Below are positions 7,785-17,548 of a DNA stretch of 64,000 bases, one piece after another. The stretch comes from Qingrenia yutianensis (lineage in GTDB: Bacteria > Bacillota > Clostridia > UMGS1810): contig NZ_JACRTE010000007.1 of assembly GCF_014385105.1 (NCBI RefSeq), positions 52,927 to 116,926 of the forward strand. Direction: 5' to 3'. Below the pieces are notes generated by a model. That model was not told where the DNA came from. It worked only from the letters and a program-made list of their open reading frames with translations, and searched no databases. Numbering within the stretch: the first letter of the stretch is position 1; each line of letters begins with the position of its first letter. The translations under genes and the position numbers were made by a program.

Positions 7785-10700
7785 CTATTGTTTCAGTGCT
7801 TCCGCGAACACGCCGAGAGTTGTGGCGGGATTGTTTTTTTCGGGCCAATAGAAATTATTGCCCATAAATGTCATAACCTTCACGCTGTAATCGCCCGAAC
7901 CGAGGTTAAATTCCTCCTCGCACCGCAAATTCGCGCCTGCATTAAATGCCGAATTAACATAGAAATAATCAAGCATAAAGTTATTTACGCGGACATCTTT
8001 AAGCTCGCCGTTATCCTTATCGTAAACCGAGAAAACAACCGAAACGGGGAGTTTATTCTGCGCGTTGTCATTGGTATTAACGCCGTTTTCAAATATTATT
8101 CTGTCAATGCTCTCGATATAATATTCAACCGTGAATTTTCCGTCAACGGGAGGCTCGGAAACAAGTTTTTTGTTTTTGTCGAGCACATTCACGCCGTACG
8201 TGCAAAGGCGTGCGTCGTAGCTTTTGTTCTGCGCCGCGTTGACGTTTATGTTTTCACTGCGCAAAATTCCGCCGGCAACCGTGAGCAGACCGCCGTTAAA
8301 TTCCATAACGTGCGAAAGGGGCGCGTCATAGGTTTTGACGGGCGAATACGTTCCGCCCTCCGCTATGAGATAAAGCGTGTTTCCGCCTCCGAAGCCGACA
8401 AGACACCTTTCACTGCCGATTGTGATAACGCTGATATTTTTAATAAATCTTCCGTCTATATCGGCATATTTTACATATGTTCCGCTTGCCGGTTCGTCCG
8501 ACCGTCTGCCTGTTTTAACGCGGTAAACCGCCTTGTTTGTGAGAAGATACACATACTGTCCCTCGGCAAAAAGCTTTACATATTCCTCACCGCTTGCAAG
8601 CGCGGGCGGAGCAGGTTCCTGCAAAAACTTAAAACTGCCGTCGGACTCCTTTTTCATCTCCGAAAAATAAATATACTGCGCGCCCTGCGTGTCACGTCCG
8701 ACAAAAGCGTAATATTTACACTTTTCGTGCGGAATGTAAACCGCGTCGGTGACAAAAACGGTTTTTTTGTCTGCGTTTATAATTTTTGTATTCTCAAAAC
8801 CGGCGTGCGCCTGTGCACTTGCCGGCGGAGTAATATATGTAATATTTCCGGTGGACGAACATATTACGGCATTTTTTCCGTCAACCGCAGCCGCGGTATA
8901 CGTCGGATTGTACTCGTCGGTGTCCGGATTGTAATAAGCATTTTTCATCTCGGGACCGTCTGTATAATAAAATTTATGGTCAAATTTTCTCGCAAGAACA
9001 TACGTACAACCGCCGGCATTTGCACTGCTTGCGTTCTGCCAAAGATACTCGCAAAACTCGTAAGGCAGACCCACACTCCGCGCCGCACTTACAACCGTTT
9101 CGCCCGACGTATTCTTTTTGACGCTCCAGATTTTGCCGTCCGCATACATTGCAAACTCGCCGTTTGAAGTATTGCGCGGAAACGTTGCACTGCCGATATT
9201 TTCTTCAATTTTACCGTCCGGCTCAATTCCCGGCGCAACAACCACACTGCAATAAAACGGATTTCCGTCCGCGTCGGTTGTAAACGACGGGTCAAAATCG
9301 GCTGTGATTAAAATTTTAACCGTGCCGGGCGACACGCCGAACACAACGCCGTTGTTTGACACAGTTGCAACGCTCTCGTCGGCAGACTCGAATTTCAAAA
9401 TTTTATTATTCGTGTTCTTCGGCAGAATTACCGTTTGAATTTGCGTATATTCGCCTACGTTTAAATTAAGATTTTTGCTGTATTCAAGGCTTGTCATTTC
9501 AATATACGCATCCTCGGCGCTTTTTACCGCCGCCGCAAGGTCGAGCGCACCGAAGCCGTAAAACAAATCGTATCCGCTCTTGCCCAAATCGCTTGCCGTG
9601 TTTTTGATGACGTTTGATGCCTGAACCGCGCTGATTTTGGGATTTGCAATTCTCAAAAGCGCCGCCGCGGCAGACACTATCGGCGCGGAAAACGACGTTC
9701 CGCTTGACGAAACGCAGTTGAAACTTCCGTTTGTATAATGAGTCGGGAGCACTATGCTCTGACCGGGCGCGGTGACGTCAACATAGTCGTTATACTGCGA
9801 AAAACCCGCCCTCTCGCGCGGCGTATTGTATGCCCCCACCGAAATTACGTTGTCGTAGCTTGCCGGATAAAGCGGAAAGTTTGAATAATAGTTTCCTGCC
9901 GACGCAACCACAATGCACCCTGCCTTGGTTGCCTTGTTGATTGCCTCCTGCATAGTTTCGATTTTCCCGTCCGTACCCGACGCGTTCTGCTCGGCATAGC
10001 TTGTGAGCGACATATTTATAACGTCGGCTTTATGCTCAACCGCCTTGTTTATCGCGCTTATCAGAACAGATGCCGACGGGTTATTATTTGAAAACACCTT
10101 TAAGGGCAGAATTTTAACGTCAAACCCGCCCGAAACACCGCATATTCCGACACCGTTGTCCGCCTGTGCCGAAATAACCGACGCAACACGCGTGCCGTGG
10201 TATGAGTTGTGTGAATCGTCCTCAAAGCTTGACGGCGACTTATCTATAAGATTGTAACCTACCATCTCGCCGGCGGAATTTTTGTAAATTCTGTCTGCAA
10301 GGTCGGGATTTTTCGTGTCAATTCCGCTGTCGATAACCGCGACGAGCGCACTGTTTTTGTCCGCGCCGTCGTATTCTTTCAGCGCGTCCCAGGCGTCTGG
10401 CGCGTTTATATCGTCAAGATACCAGCTGTTTTTATAAAGATTATAATCGTTGTAATAATCAGCCGTTTCGGCGTCGGCAGGCGATATTCCGCCTTCGTCC
10501 GCCTCGGTGACAACCTCCTCATTTTCGGGTATGCCGAGGTCAAATTCCTGAACGGTGTCATAATCAGCCGTGCGCGCGTTTTCGTCTTTTTTAAGCTTTA
10601 TAAAAGCATTTTCCGCACTTTGCGCGTCGGTGAAATCAATTCTCCAAATTCCCTCCATAAGCATTTCTTTTCCGCTTACGTTTGCAAGGGTTGCAATGGT

Positions 10701-10958
10701 TTTTTCCGCATTGTTTCCGAAACTTGCAACGAGTGACTTAACTCCGCTTTTGTTTCTGTAACTGTCCGGCACCGTTTCCTCCGCCGCGGTAGTTATTTTC
10801 GGAATATCGTCCTCCAGGGTCTTTGCAAATTCGGTTTTTGAGGGGATTGTTTTTATTGTCCCCGTAATTTCGTGTGCGTCAGCGCCGCCGAGGCTTTCTG
10901 CAAACGCAAAATTCGGCAAAAGAGAAAATATCAGAAGCACACAAAGAAGTTTTTTCAT
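7785..10958 (-). CDS. Secreted subtilisin-like (S8) serine protease with bacterial Ig-like domain
   Basis: This 1057-residue exported protease starts with the signal peptide MKKLLCVLLIFSLLPNFAFA. Residues 25-170 look like a propeptide region. The S8 catalytic domain spans about 180-480: Asp210 in VAVIDSGID, His254 in SYHGTRVAS, oxyanion Asn356 in SAGNYY and Ser422 in SSGTSFSAP, all intact. A BIG2-like Ig fold follows (about 490-555). The last 500 residues are an unrecognised, beta-rich region. No sortase motif or membrane anchor is visible at the C-terminus. It starts 18 bp after the DUF4340 gene, so it is probably the last gene of the ABC-exporter unit. It may act on extracellular or surface proteins. 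Confidence 0.93.
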   Translation of the reverse strand: MKKLLCVLLIFSLLPNFAFAESLGGADAHEITGTIKTIPSKTEFAKTLEDDIPKITTAAEETVPDSYRNKSGVKSLVASFGNNAEKTIATLANVSGKEMLMEGIWRIDFTDAQSAENAFIKLKKDENARTADYDTVQEFDLGIPENEEVVTEADEGGISPADAETADYYNDYNLYKNSWYLDDINAPDAWDALKEYDGADKNSALVAVIDSGIDTKNPDLADRIYKNSAGEMVGYNLIDKSPSSFEDDSHNSYHGTRVASVISAQADNGVGICGVSGGFDVKILPLKVFSNNNPSASVLISAINKAVEHKADVINMSLTSYAEQNASGTDGKIETMQEAINKATKAGCIVVASAGNYYSNFPLYPASYDNVISVGAYNTPRERAGFSQYNDYVDVTAPGQSIVLPTHYTNGSFNCVSSSGTSFSAPIVSAAAALLRIANPKISAVQASNVIKNTASDLGKSGYDLFYGFGALDLAAAVKSAEDAYIEMTSLEYSKNLNLNVGEYTQIQTVILPKNTNNKILKFESADESVATVSNNGVVFGVSPGTVKILITADFDPSFTTDADGNPFYCSVVVAPGIEPDGKIEENIGSATFPRNTSNGEFAMYADGKIWSVKKNTSGETVVSAARSVGLPYEFCEYLWQNASSANAGGCTYVLARKFDHKFYYTDGPEMKNAYYNPDTDEYNPTYTAAAVDGKNAVICSSTGNITYITPPASAQAHAGFENTKIINADKKTVFVTDAVYIPHEKCKYYAFVGRDTQGAQYIYFSEMKKESDGSFKFLQEPAPPALASGEEYVKLFAEGQYVYLLTNKAVYRVKTGRRSDEPASGTYVKYADIDGRFIKNISVITIGSERCLVGFGGGNTLYLIAEGGTYSPVKTYDAPLSHVMEFNGGLLTVAGGILRSENINVNAAQNKSYDARLCTYGVNVLDKNKKLVSEPPVDGKFTVEYYIESIDRIIFENGVNTNDNAQNKLPVSVVFSVYDKDNGELKDVRVNNFMLDYFYVNSAFNAGANLRCEEEFNLGSGDYSVKVMTFMGNNFYWPEKNNPATTLGVFAEALKQ

Positions 10959-10976
10959 AATTCTATCAACTCCGTT

Positions 10977-12284
10977 TTACTGTTTTACCGCCGCAAGCGC
11001 CGAGTCAACGTCGTCGGAAACCGCGATATATTCGCCTTTTCCGCTCACTCTTGCAAGCAGTCTGCGCGGCTCCAGCGTGAAAAATTCAACGCGCAAATCC
11101 GAGCCGCCGTTCATATGGTAAACAATTTCGCATATTTTTTCGTTTCCGTTTCTGCCGAACGCGAAATCGTCCGATTTTACCGCGATAATTTTTTGGTACA
11201 TATCCTTAAATTTCTCGCTTGTAACCTCAACGCCGTCTTTTTTATACGTTTCGTTATCGCCGTTACGCTCAATCGTGAGTTTATACGTTTTGCCGTTTTT
11301 AACGTCGGTAATGTCAAGTCCCGTGATGTCTTTTATGTTTGTAAGGCACACAAAACCGTCGGTGAAATTCACCGCCTTAAGATTTATATACGAAAGCGAA
11401 TCGTAGGGCGCGGTGTAAACATTTTTACTGTTTTCCGTCATAATGTAGTAATTTTCGCCGTTTTTCGCACCCACGAAAATCTTTTGTTTTTTGCCGTCCG
11501 AGTCCTCAAAATAAACGTATTTTCCGCTTGAAAATCCGTATTTTGCGGTATCCTCCGCATTGTCCTCAACAAAATCGGCAATGCTGATGTTGCCTGCTTT
11601 TGCAAGAATATTTTCGCTCACCGAGCCGAGATAAGCGTCGGCATTGACGGGGGAGGTGATTTTCCATTCCTCGCCGTTTTTAACAAGAGTAACCGTGTCG
11701 TTGTCGCCCGAAAATGCGATATGCGTAAGTTTTTCAGTGTCAACGTTCAAAATTTTTGTATTTCTGTAATACGAAAGCGGATTTGCAAACAGTTCGCCCT
11801 TTGACGTGCTGACGATATAAACGTCGCTGTCAACCGAGAAAAAGTACGAACCCGCGGACGTTTGACCGCCCGTTTTAAAGGTGACGTCGCCGTCCGAAAA
11901 ATGCGCAACCGCGGTGCATTTCGGGGTGTTTAAACTGTATTTCGACAAATCCTCCGCATTTTTTTCGACCTCTTTTTCGGCAGTCACCGAGCAGATTTCG
12001 TCAAACAAAAAGCTTACGCGCGTTTTGCTGATTTCAATGCCTTTATCGCCGTTTGCGATGTATTCGTCGCCTGATTTTTCCAGCGTAAACGTGCCGTTTT
12101 CGTTGGTGATTTCCACGCTCTCAAGAAGCGAAACGTCTTTTTCAAACGCGGTGACGATATTGCTTTCGCCCGTATTTTCGGTTTCGTCGTCCGTTTTGTT
12201 AAACGTGAGCGCAAAATATATGCCTGCGCAAAGCACCAAAACAACGGCGACAAGCGCGATAATCGTCTTTTTTCCGGTTATCAT
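10977..12284 (-). CDS. DUF4340 protein, partner of a Gld-like ABC exporter
   Basis: This 435-residue protein has one N-terminal membrane anchor (TIIALVAVVLVLCAGIYFAL) and a large extracytoplasmic part made of repeated motifs such as YSLNTPKCTAVAHFSDG and YVYFEDSDGKKQKIFVG. That is the pattern of DUF4340 proteins that accompany GldG-type transporters. The start is the ATG at 12284, behind AAGGAGGAG; it overlaps the stop of the upstream gene as ATGA, implying translational coupling. Its biochemical role is unknown. Confidence 0.82.
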   Translation of the reverse strand: MITGKKTIIALVAVVLVLCAGIYFALTFNKTDDETENTGESNIVTAFEKDVSLLESVEITNENGTFTLEKSGDEYIANGDKGIEISKTRVSFLFDEICSVTAEKEVEKNAEDLSKYSLNTPKCTAVAHFSDGDVTFKTGGQTSAGSYFFSVDSDVYIVSTSKGELFANPLSYYRNTKILNVDTEKLTHIAFSGDNDTVTLVKNGEEWKITSPVNADAYLGSVSENILAKAGNISIADFVEDNAEDTAKYGFSSGKYVYFEDSDGKKQKIFVGAKNGENYYIMTENSKNVYTAPYDSLSYINLKAVNFTDGFVCLTNIKDITGLDITDVKNGKTYKLTIERNGDNETYKKDGVEVTSEKFKDMYQKIIAVKSDDFAFGRNGNEKICEIVYHMNGGSDLRVEFFTLEPRRLLARVSGKGEYIAVSDDVDSALAAVKQ

Positions 12285-13687
12285 AAGCTCCTCCTTTTGC
12301 GCCATACGAAAAATCCTGCCGCAAGAATGATGAGCGGAAGAACAACCACCGTAAGCGCAATTACAATTCTCACCTGCGACGCGGGAATGTCAAGATACGT
12401 CGGCGACAAATCTTTCGGGCCGATTGAAATTACACCGCCGTTCTGCGCGAGATATTTTATTGAATTTTTGGTAAAATCTTTGTTGCCGAAGCCCGAACCG
12501 TCCATATAATAAGCCGAGAAAATATCCTTTGTGCCAAAAAACATTACCTTGCCTTTTTCGCCTATTTCGCTGATAACGGCAACGTTCTGCGTGCCGTTTT
12601 CAATAGTCTGACCGCTCGGCGCGTCCATAAGAAAGCCTTTGTCCGACGTGGTGAGCACGGGTTTTGCATAGTTTTCGTTTGTGATTTCTATTGCAAGCGA
12701 CAAAGGCGACGCTACGCGCGCACCGCCCGACACAAGCTTTGCGTCGTCGGCAAACTGCGCCGTTTTTGCAATGAGATAAAACGGGTTCTGGCTGAAATAG
12801 TTGTCGGAATTTGAGTCCGCCGCAATGCCGTTTTTATAGGCAACTCCGCGCTCGGCAAAATATGCGTTGAGCTTTTCAAACGACGCAATGCCGTTTTGCG
12901 CGTCGGGCAAAAACATCACACTTCCGCCTTTTAAAAGATACGCGTTAAGGTTTGCGATTTCCTCGTCGGTGAAATCGGTCTGCGGTGCGAAAATCATAAG
13001 CGCCGACGCGTCGTCGGGAACGGCGGAATTCATAAGGTTTACGCCCTCATACGAAAAATATTCGCCGGGGAAAATTTTAGGCATATAGTCGCCGAGCGCA
13101 AACTCGCCGCTGCCGTAGATATACATTTTTTCGCCGTGATTTTCGGTGTAATAAATTTTTGTGGTTTTTCCGCTTGTCAGGTTTTCAAGCGCCGCGGTAA
13201 TTTTCTGCTCCGCGGAAAGGAAAGTGTATTTGTCGCTCATCGACACCATATCGTTTAAATCAACAACGCGGTAGTCGTTTGCGTTTTCAACAAAAACATA
13301 GTAATCGGACGTTATCGCCGAGCCGTCGGAAAGCTTGTACTTCTGCGTGAAAGCAGGGTTTTTCGCCGTGTCAACAACGGTGTATTTGATTTTGTCCGAC
13401 TCGGTATCGTATTTTTTTAGTATCATACGAAGCGACGACATAACGCCGTAAGAATCGTTAACGCTTTCGGGGACGATTGAAATTATGTTTACGTCCTCTT
13501 TAAGATTTTTTATAACCTCCTCGGTGAGCGGAGAAAACTGCAAAACCTTATCCTGCGTTAAATCTATGGTAAAATCGGTTTTGGACGCGATAATTCCCGA
13601 AAGAACGTTTACCGCGATTATCGCGATTATAACAAGCACCGCCGACGCGGACGCGGTGATTTTTTGAGTTGTTCGTATGTTTTTCAT
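12281..13687 (-). CDS. GldG-like auxiliary component of an ABC transporter
   Basis: The start at 13687 follows AAGGAAATTTT; the longer frame from 13729 has no better site. The 468-residue product has an N-terminal membrane helix (ITASASAVLVIIAIIAVNVL), a long extracytoplasmic GldG/IFT-like domain containing KIYYTENHGEK and MIFAPQTDFTDEEI, and a C-terminal helix with a basic end (VIALTVVVLPLIILAAGFF, WRKRRSL). GldG was named from Bacteroidetes gliding motility, but homologues are widespread in non-gliding bacteria, where the substrate is unknown. It sits between the permease and the DUF4340 gene. Confidence 0.85.
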   Translation of the reverse strand: MKNIRTTQKITASASAVLVIIAIIAVNVLSGIIASKTDFTIDLTQDKVLQFSPLTEEVIKNLKEDVNIISIVPESVNDSYGVMSSLRMILKKYDTESDKIKYTVVDTAKNPAFTQKYKLSDGSAITSDYYVFVENANDYRVVDLNDMVSMSDKYTFLSAEQKITAALENLTSGKTTKIYYTENHGEKMYIYGSGEFALGDYMPKIFPGEYFSYEGVNLMNSAVPDDASALMIFAPQTDFTDEEIANLNAYLLKGGSVMFLPDAQNGIASFEKLNAYFAERGVAYKNGIAADSNSDNYFSQNPFYLIAKTAQFADDAKLVSGGARVASPLSLAIEITNENYAKPVLTTSDKGFLMDAPSGQTIENGTQNVAVISEIGEKGKVMFFGTKDIFSAYYMDGSGFGNKDFTKNSIKYLAQNGGVISIGPKDLSPTYLDIPASQVRIVIALTVVVLPLIILAAGFFVWRKRRSL

Positions 13688-13703
13688 AAAATTTCCTTCC
13701 CTC

Positions 13704-14417
13704 CTACTTTTTAAATCTGCGTTTTTCAAGCTGATTGCAGGTTAAAAATACAAACAGCGCCGAAACGCTCAAATAATAGATTACCGAATCAATCCGCACA
13801 ATACCGTCGGTGAAATCCGCATAACGGTTTGTGATGGAGAGGTAGGATATAATTTTTGTGATTATCGGGTTTGTGATAACGGCAGAAAGCATATCAATAA
13901 GATTGAGCACAAAGAGAATTGCAAAGGTTGCAACCGCCGAAATAATTTGATTTTCGGTGAGCGACGATATGAAAACGCCGATTGAGATATAGGAAATTCC
14001 CATAAGGAAAAAGCCGATATAAACCGCAAAAAGCTCGCTTACGGGCGGTTTTGAGTAAATCGAAACGATTATCGGATAAACCAGCGACAGAACAAGCGTA
14101 ATCAAAAACACGCAGAACGCGGAAAAAACTTTTCCGAGCACGATTTTCGATATGCCTATCGGCGCGGTGAGCAAAAGCTGGTCGGTTTTTGTATTTTTTT
14201 CCTCCGAAATGAGCCTCATTGTGAGAACGGGCACCAAAAACATAAACACTATGGTTAAATTTCCGAAAAGCGACGACAAATCTCCGCTTGCCGAAAATAT
14301 GTTTGTATAGGAAAAAATCCACGACGTGAGGAACATAAAAAATCCCACAAAAACGTAGCCTATCGGTGTGTAGAAATATTCTTTAAGTTCACGCTTTAAT
14401 ATTGCGGTCATCGTCAT
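13704..14417 (-). CDS. ABC-2 type permease, GldF-like
   Basis: This 237-residue protein has six predicted membrane segments and opens MTMTAILKRELKEYFYTPIGY, typical of GldF/NosY-type ABC-2 permeases. The motif RLISEEKNTKTDQLLLTAP is the usual cytoplasmic loop of this family. The start is the ATG at 14417 or the in-frame ATG at 14411, which is better spaced from GGGGG. Either way it overlaps the end of the ATPase gene by about 25 bp, so the two are coupled. It forms the membrane channel with the ATPase upstream. Confidence 0.9.
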   Translation of the reverse strand: MTMTAILKRELKEYFYTPIGYVFVGFFMFLTSWIFSYTNIFSASGDLSSLFGNLTIVFMFLVPVLTMRLISEEKNTKTDQLLLTAPIGISKIVLGKVFSAFCVFLITLVLSLVYPIIVSIYSKPPVSELFAVYIGFFLMGISYISIGVFISSLTENQIISAVATFAILFVLNLIDMLSAVITNPIITKIISYLSITNRYADFTDGIVRIDSVIYYLSVSALFVFLTCNQLEKRRFKK

Positions 14418-15480
14418 TTTCCCCCTTTTCTTCGGTTTCGTCCGTTTCGGACGGCTCTGCCGTTACGTCGGTTTCCGGCTTAGCCGCGTCCATTGCTTTT
14501 ATAGCGTTTTCGCGTTTTTTCTCCTGCTTTTTCTGCATTGCCAAAAACGCCTCTTCGCTTGTGAGTTTTAAGAAAATCTGTTCAAGCGTAAGCTTGTTTG
14601 ATTTTAATTCCAAAATCGGCATACCTGCCTCGGACAATGCGAAAAACATATCTTTTCTGACGTCAATGCCGTCGTCAAACGTAACCTTGAAATCGTACGC
14701 GCCGTTTTCGGTGCTCGACACCGCCTCCGCGCTTGTTATACCGTCGATTTTCATAAGTTCTTCTTTTATTTCGGGCAGGCTTCCCATAATGCGCACCGAA
14801 AGCGTATTCGCCGCCGAAAGCTTTTCGGAAAGCTCCTCTTTCGTGCCCTGCGCCATAAGTTTGCCTCGGTTTATGATGATAACTTTTTTGCAGATTGCCT
14901 CGATTTCGGCGAGAATGTGCGAGCTTACGATAACCGTTCTGTCTTTGCCGAGTTTTGCTATAACACTGCGGATTTCTTTAATCTGTTTCGGGTCGAGTCC
15001 TACCGTCGGCTCGTCCAGGATGAGAATTTCGGGGTCGCCGACAAGCGCCTGCGCAATGCCGACTCTCTGCCTGTATCCTTTGGAAAGGTTTTTTATAAGT
15101 CTGTCTTTCACGTCGTCGATTTTGACAAGTTCCATAATTTCTGCCAAATGCTCTTTTTTGGGCAGTTTAACACTCTTGATTTCATACACGAAATCAAGGT
15201 ATTCTTCAACCGTCATATCAAGATAAAGAGGCGGTTTTTCGGGAAGATAGCCGATTTTTTTCTTCACCTTGTCCGGCTCTTTTGAAATGTCAATTCCATC
15301 CACAGTAACCGTTCCGAGCGTTGACGATATGTATCCCGTTATGATGTTCATAGTTGTGGTTTTTCCTGCGCCGTTGGGTCCCAAAAAGCCTACAACGTCG
15401 CCTTTTTCTATGGTCAGCGAAATATTATCGACCGCTCTTTTTGTGCCGTAAAGCTTAAAAAGATTTTTTATTTCTATCAT
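14389..15480 (-). CDS. ABC transporter ATP-binding protein, Gld-like exporter
   Basis: The start is the ATG at 15480, with AAAGGA 10 bp upstream, giving 363 residues. It contains Walker A GPNGAGKTT, signature LSKGYRQRVGIAQAL and Walker B ILILDEPTVGLDP, all intact. The C-terminus has an unusual acidic tail rich in Glu, Asp and Thr after about residue 325, beyond the normal nucleotide-binding domain. It is the first gene of the five-gene minus-strand unit ending with the subtilase. Substrate is unknown. Confidence 0.93.
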   Translation of the reverse strand: MIEIKNLFKLYGTKRAVDNISLTIEKGDVVGFLGPNGAGKTTTMNIITGYISSTLGTVTVDGIDISKEPDKVKKKIGYLPEKPPLYLDMTVEEYLDFVYEIKSVKLPKKEHLAEIMELVKIDDVKDRLIKNLSKGYRQRVGIAQALVGDPEILILDEPTVGLDPKQIKEIRSVIAKLGKDRTVIVSSHILAEIEAICKKVIIINRGKLMAQGTKEELSEKLSAANTLSVRIMGSLPEIKEELMKIDGITSAEAVSSTENGAYDFKVTFDDGIDVRKDMFFALSEAGMPILELKSNKLTLEQIFLKLTSEEAFLAMQKKQEKKRENAIKAMDAAKPETDVTAEPSETDETEEKGENDDDRNIKA

Positions 15481-15583
15481 TTTTAAAGTTCCTTTCAAAA
15501 CTTTTCACATATTTTTATGCGTATTTTAATGACATTTTATCATATATTTATAAATAATGTGTTAATAATTTGTGAATTTAAAT

Positions 15584-15607
15584 AGGCGCGGAAAAACGAC
15601 CGCGCCT
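15584..15607 (-). terminator. Hairpin after aspS
   Basis: An 8-bp GC-rich stem AGGCGCGG/CCGCGCCT lies 37 bp past the aspS stop. On the minus strand it is followed by TATTTAAATT, a weak T tract, so termination may be partial. Confidence 0.6.
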
Positions 15608-15644
15608 TTTCGGCATCGGGTGTTATCTCCCTAATGCCTTTAAT

Positions 15645-17453
15645 TTAGTTTTCTTCTTTTTCGTCCTTTTTAACAAGCTCAATGCCGAGTTCTTCAAGCT
15701 GCTTTGCGTCTACAACGTCGGGTGCGTTTGTCATAAGCTCCGACGCATTCTGCACTTTCGGGAACGCGATAACGTCCCTTATGCTTGCGCTCTTTGTGAG
15801 GAGCATAACAAACCTGTCAAAGCCGTACGCCATACCGCCGTGCGGAGGCGCGCCGTATTTAAACGCCTCAACGAGAAATCCGAATTTGCTCTCCGCCTCT
15901 TCTTTTGTAAGACCGAGAACCTCAAACATTTTCTCCTGCAAATCGCTGTTGTAAATTCTTATGCTTCCGCCGCCAAGCTCTACGCCGTTCAAGATGATGT
16001 CATACGCCTTTGCGCGGACATTCTGCGGTTCGGTGTCAAGCTTGTCCAAATCCTCGTCGGCAGGGTGAGTAAACGGGTGGTGCATTGCAACATAGCGTCC
16101 CTCCTCCTCGCTGTATTCAAGGAGCGGAAAATCGGTAACCCACAAAAGGTTGAATTTATTTTCGTCTATAAGGTCATAACGTTTTGCAACCTCACAGCGG
16201 AGTGCGCCGAGAGTGTCGAAAACAACCTTATTTTTATCCGCAACAAAAAGCAAAACGTCGTTTTCTTCGCAGTTTGCGCGTTCCAGAATTTTGTTCATTT
16301 CATCTTCGGAGAAGAATTTTGCGATAGGCGACTGAATACCCTCCGCGGTGTGTTTCACCCACGCAAGACCTTTCGCCTTGTAGGTTTTCGCAAATTCGCC
16401 GAGCGCGTCTATATTTTTACGCGAAATTTTATCCGCAAGATTTTTTGCGTTGATTAAGCGAACGCTTCCGCCGTTTGCAACCGCGTCGGAAAACACCTTA
16501 AATCCGCAGTCTTTCACAAGGTCGGAAACGTCGGTAAGTTCCATACCGAAACGCGTGTCGGGCTTATCCGAACCGTAGCGCGACATTGCCTCGGAATAAG
16601 GCATACGCAAAAACGGGGTTTTAACCTCAACGCCGAGAATTTCTTTAAACACGCGCGCAATGAATTTTTCGTTCACGTTCATAACGTCGTCCTGCTCAAC
16701 GAACGACATTTCTATGTCAATCTGCGTAAATTCGGGCTGTCTGTCGGCACGAAGGTCCTCGTCCCTGAAACAGCGCGCAATCTGGAAATATCTGTCCATA
16801 CCCGAAAGCATAAGAAGCTGTTTGTAGAGCTGGGGCGACTGCGGAAGTGCATAGAAACAACCGTTTTTCACACGGCTGGGAACGAGATAATCTCTCGCGC
16901 CCTCGGGTGTGCTTTTGTTGAGCATAGGCGTTTCAATTTCCAAAAATCCGTTTTCGTCAAAGAAATCGCGTGCGATTTTCGCAACTTTATGCCTTAAAAT
17001 AAGCTTTCTCTGCATATCGGGACGGCGGAGGTCGAGGTAGCGGTATTTTAAGCGCAGTTCCTCTTTAACGTCGCTGTTTTCCACAATGTAGAACGGCGGA
17101 GTTTTCGCCTTGTTGAGTATGCGCAGTTCGCTCACGTTTATCTCAATTTCGCCGGTGGGCATATTTTTATTTACCGCGCCCTCACCGCGTGCGCACACAA
17201 CACCGCGCGCCGCAAGCACAAATTCGCTTCTCACCGTTGACGCTTTTTTAACAAGCTCCTCGTTCGCGGTGTCGAAAAAAAGCTGAACAATGCCCGAAAT
17301 ATCGCGCAAATTCACAAAAAGCAGACCGCCGAGGTTTCGCTCGGAATCGACAAATCCCATAACGGTGACCTCTCTGCCAATATCTTTCGCGGAAAGCGTT
17401 CCGCATCTGTCGGTTCTTTTTAAGCCGTGCAAATTTTCAAATTTTTCTAACAT
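15645..17453 (-). CDS. aspS: Aspartyl-tRNA synthetase
   Basis: This 602-residue class IIb synthetase has the bacterial layout: an N-terminal OB-fold anticodon-binding domain (about 15-105), a catalytic core with motif 2 (FRDEDLRADRQPEFTQIDIE), an internal GAD insertion, and motif 3 (YGFDRFVMLL). The ATG at 17453 follows AAGGGAGA. It lies 95 bp downstream of hisS, the usual order in Firmicutes. Whether it also charges tRNA-Asn cannot be decided from the sequence here. Confidence 0.97.
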   Translation of the reverse strand: MLEKFENLHGLKRTDRCGTLSAKDIGREVTVMGFVDSERNLGGLLFVNLRDISGIVQLFFDTANEELVKKASTVRSEFVLAARGVVCARGEGAVNKNMPTGEIEINVSELRILNKAKTPPFYIVENSDVKEELRLKYRYLDLRRPDMQRKLILRHKVAKIARDFFDENGFLEIETPMLNKSTPEGARDYLVPSRVKNGCFYALPQSPQLYKQLLMLSGMDRYFQIARCFRDEDLRADRQPEFTQIDIEMSFVEQDDVMNVNEKFIARVFKEILGVEVKTPFLRMPYSEAMSRYGSDKPDTRFGMELTDVSDLVKDCGFKVFSDAVANGGSVRLINAKNLADKISRKNIDALGEFAKTYKAKGLAWVKHTAEGIQSPIAKFFSEDEMNKILERANCEENDVLLFVADKNKVVFDTLGALRCEVAKRYDLIDENKFNLLWVTDFPLLEYSEEEGRYVAMHHPFTHPADEDLDKLDTEPQNVRAKAYDIILNGVELGGGSIRIYNSDLQEKMFEVLGLTKEEAESKFGFLVEAFKYGAPPHGGMAYGFDRFVMLLTKSASIRDVIAFPKVQNASELMTNAPDVVDAKQLEELGIELVKKDEKEEN

Positions 17454-17476
17454 TTTATAAAAAATCTCCCTTATTC

Positions 17477-17533
17477 AGCCGAAAGAAAACAATCCGAACT
17501 CCGATTTTGAGAGGCGGATTTTCGCTTTCGGCT
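17477..17533. repeat. Interrupted inverted repeat between hisS and aspS
   Basis: AGCCGAAAG (17477-17485) pairs with CTTTCGGCT (17525-17533), and inside it AATCCG (17491-17496) pairs with CGGATT (17515-17520). It could form a stepped hairpin in the hisS-aspS mRNA. It lacks a T run and lacks T-box features, so a processing or stability role is a guess. Confidence 0.45.
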
Positions 17534-17548
17534 ATGTTTTGTCGTTCG

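Noticed and set aside
7773..9167. Long open frame (464 codons) on the plus strand
   Set aside because: It is antisense to the subtilase gene, has no ribosome binding site, and its product is unlike any protein; the minus-strand gene has full S8 motifs.
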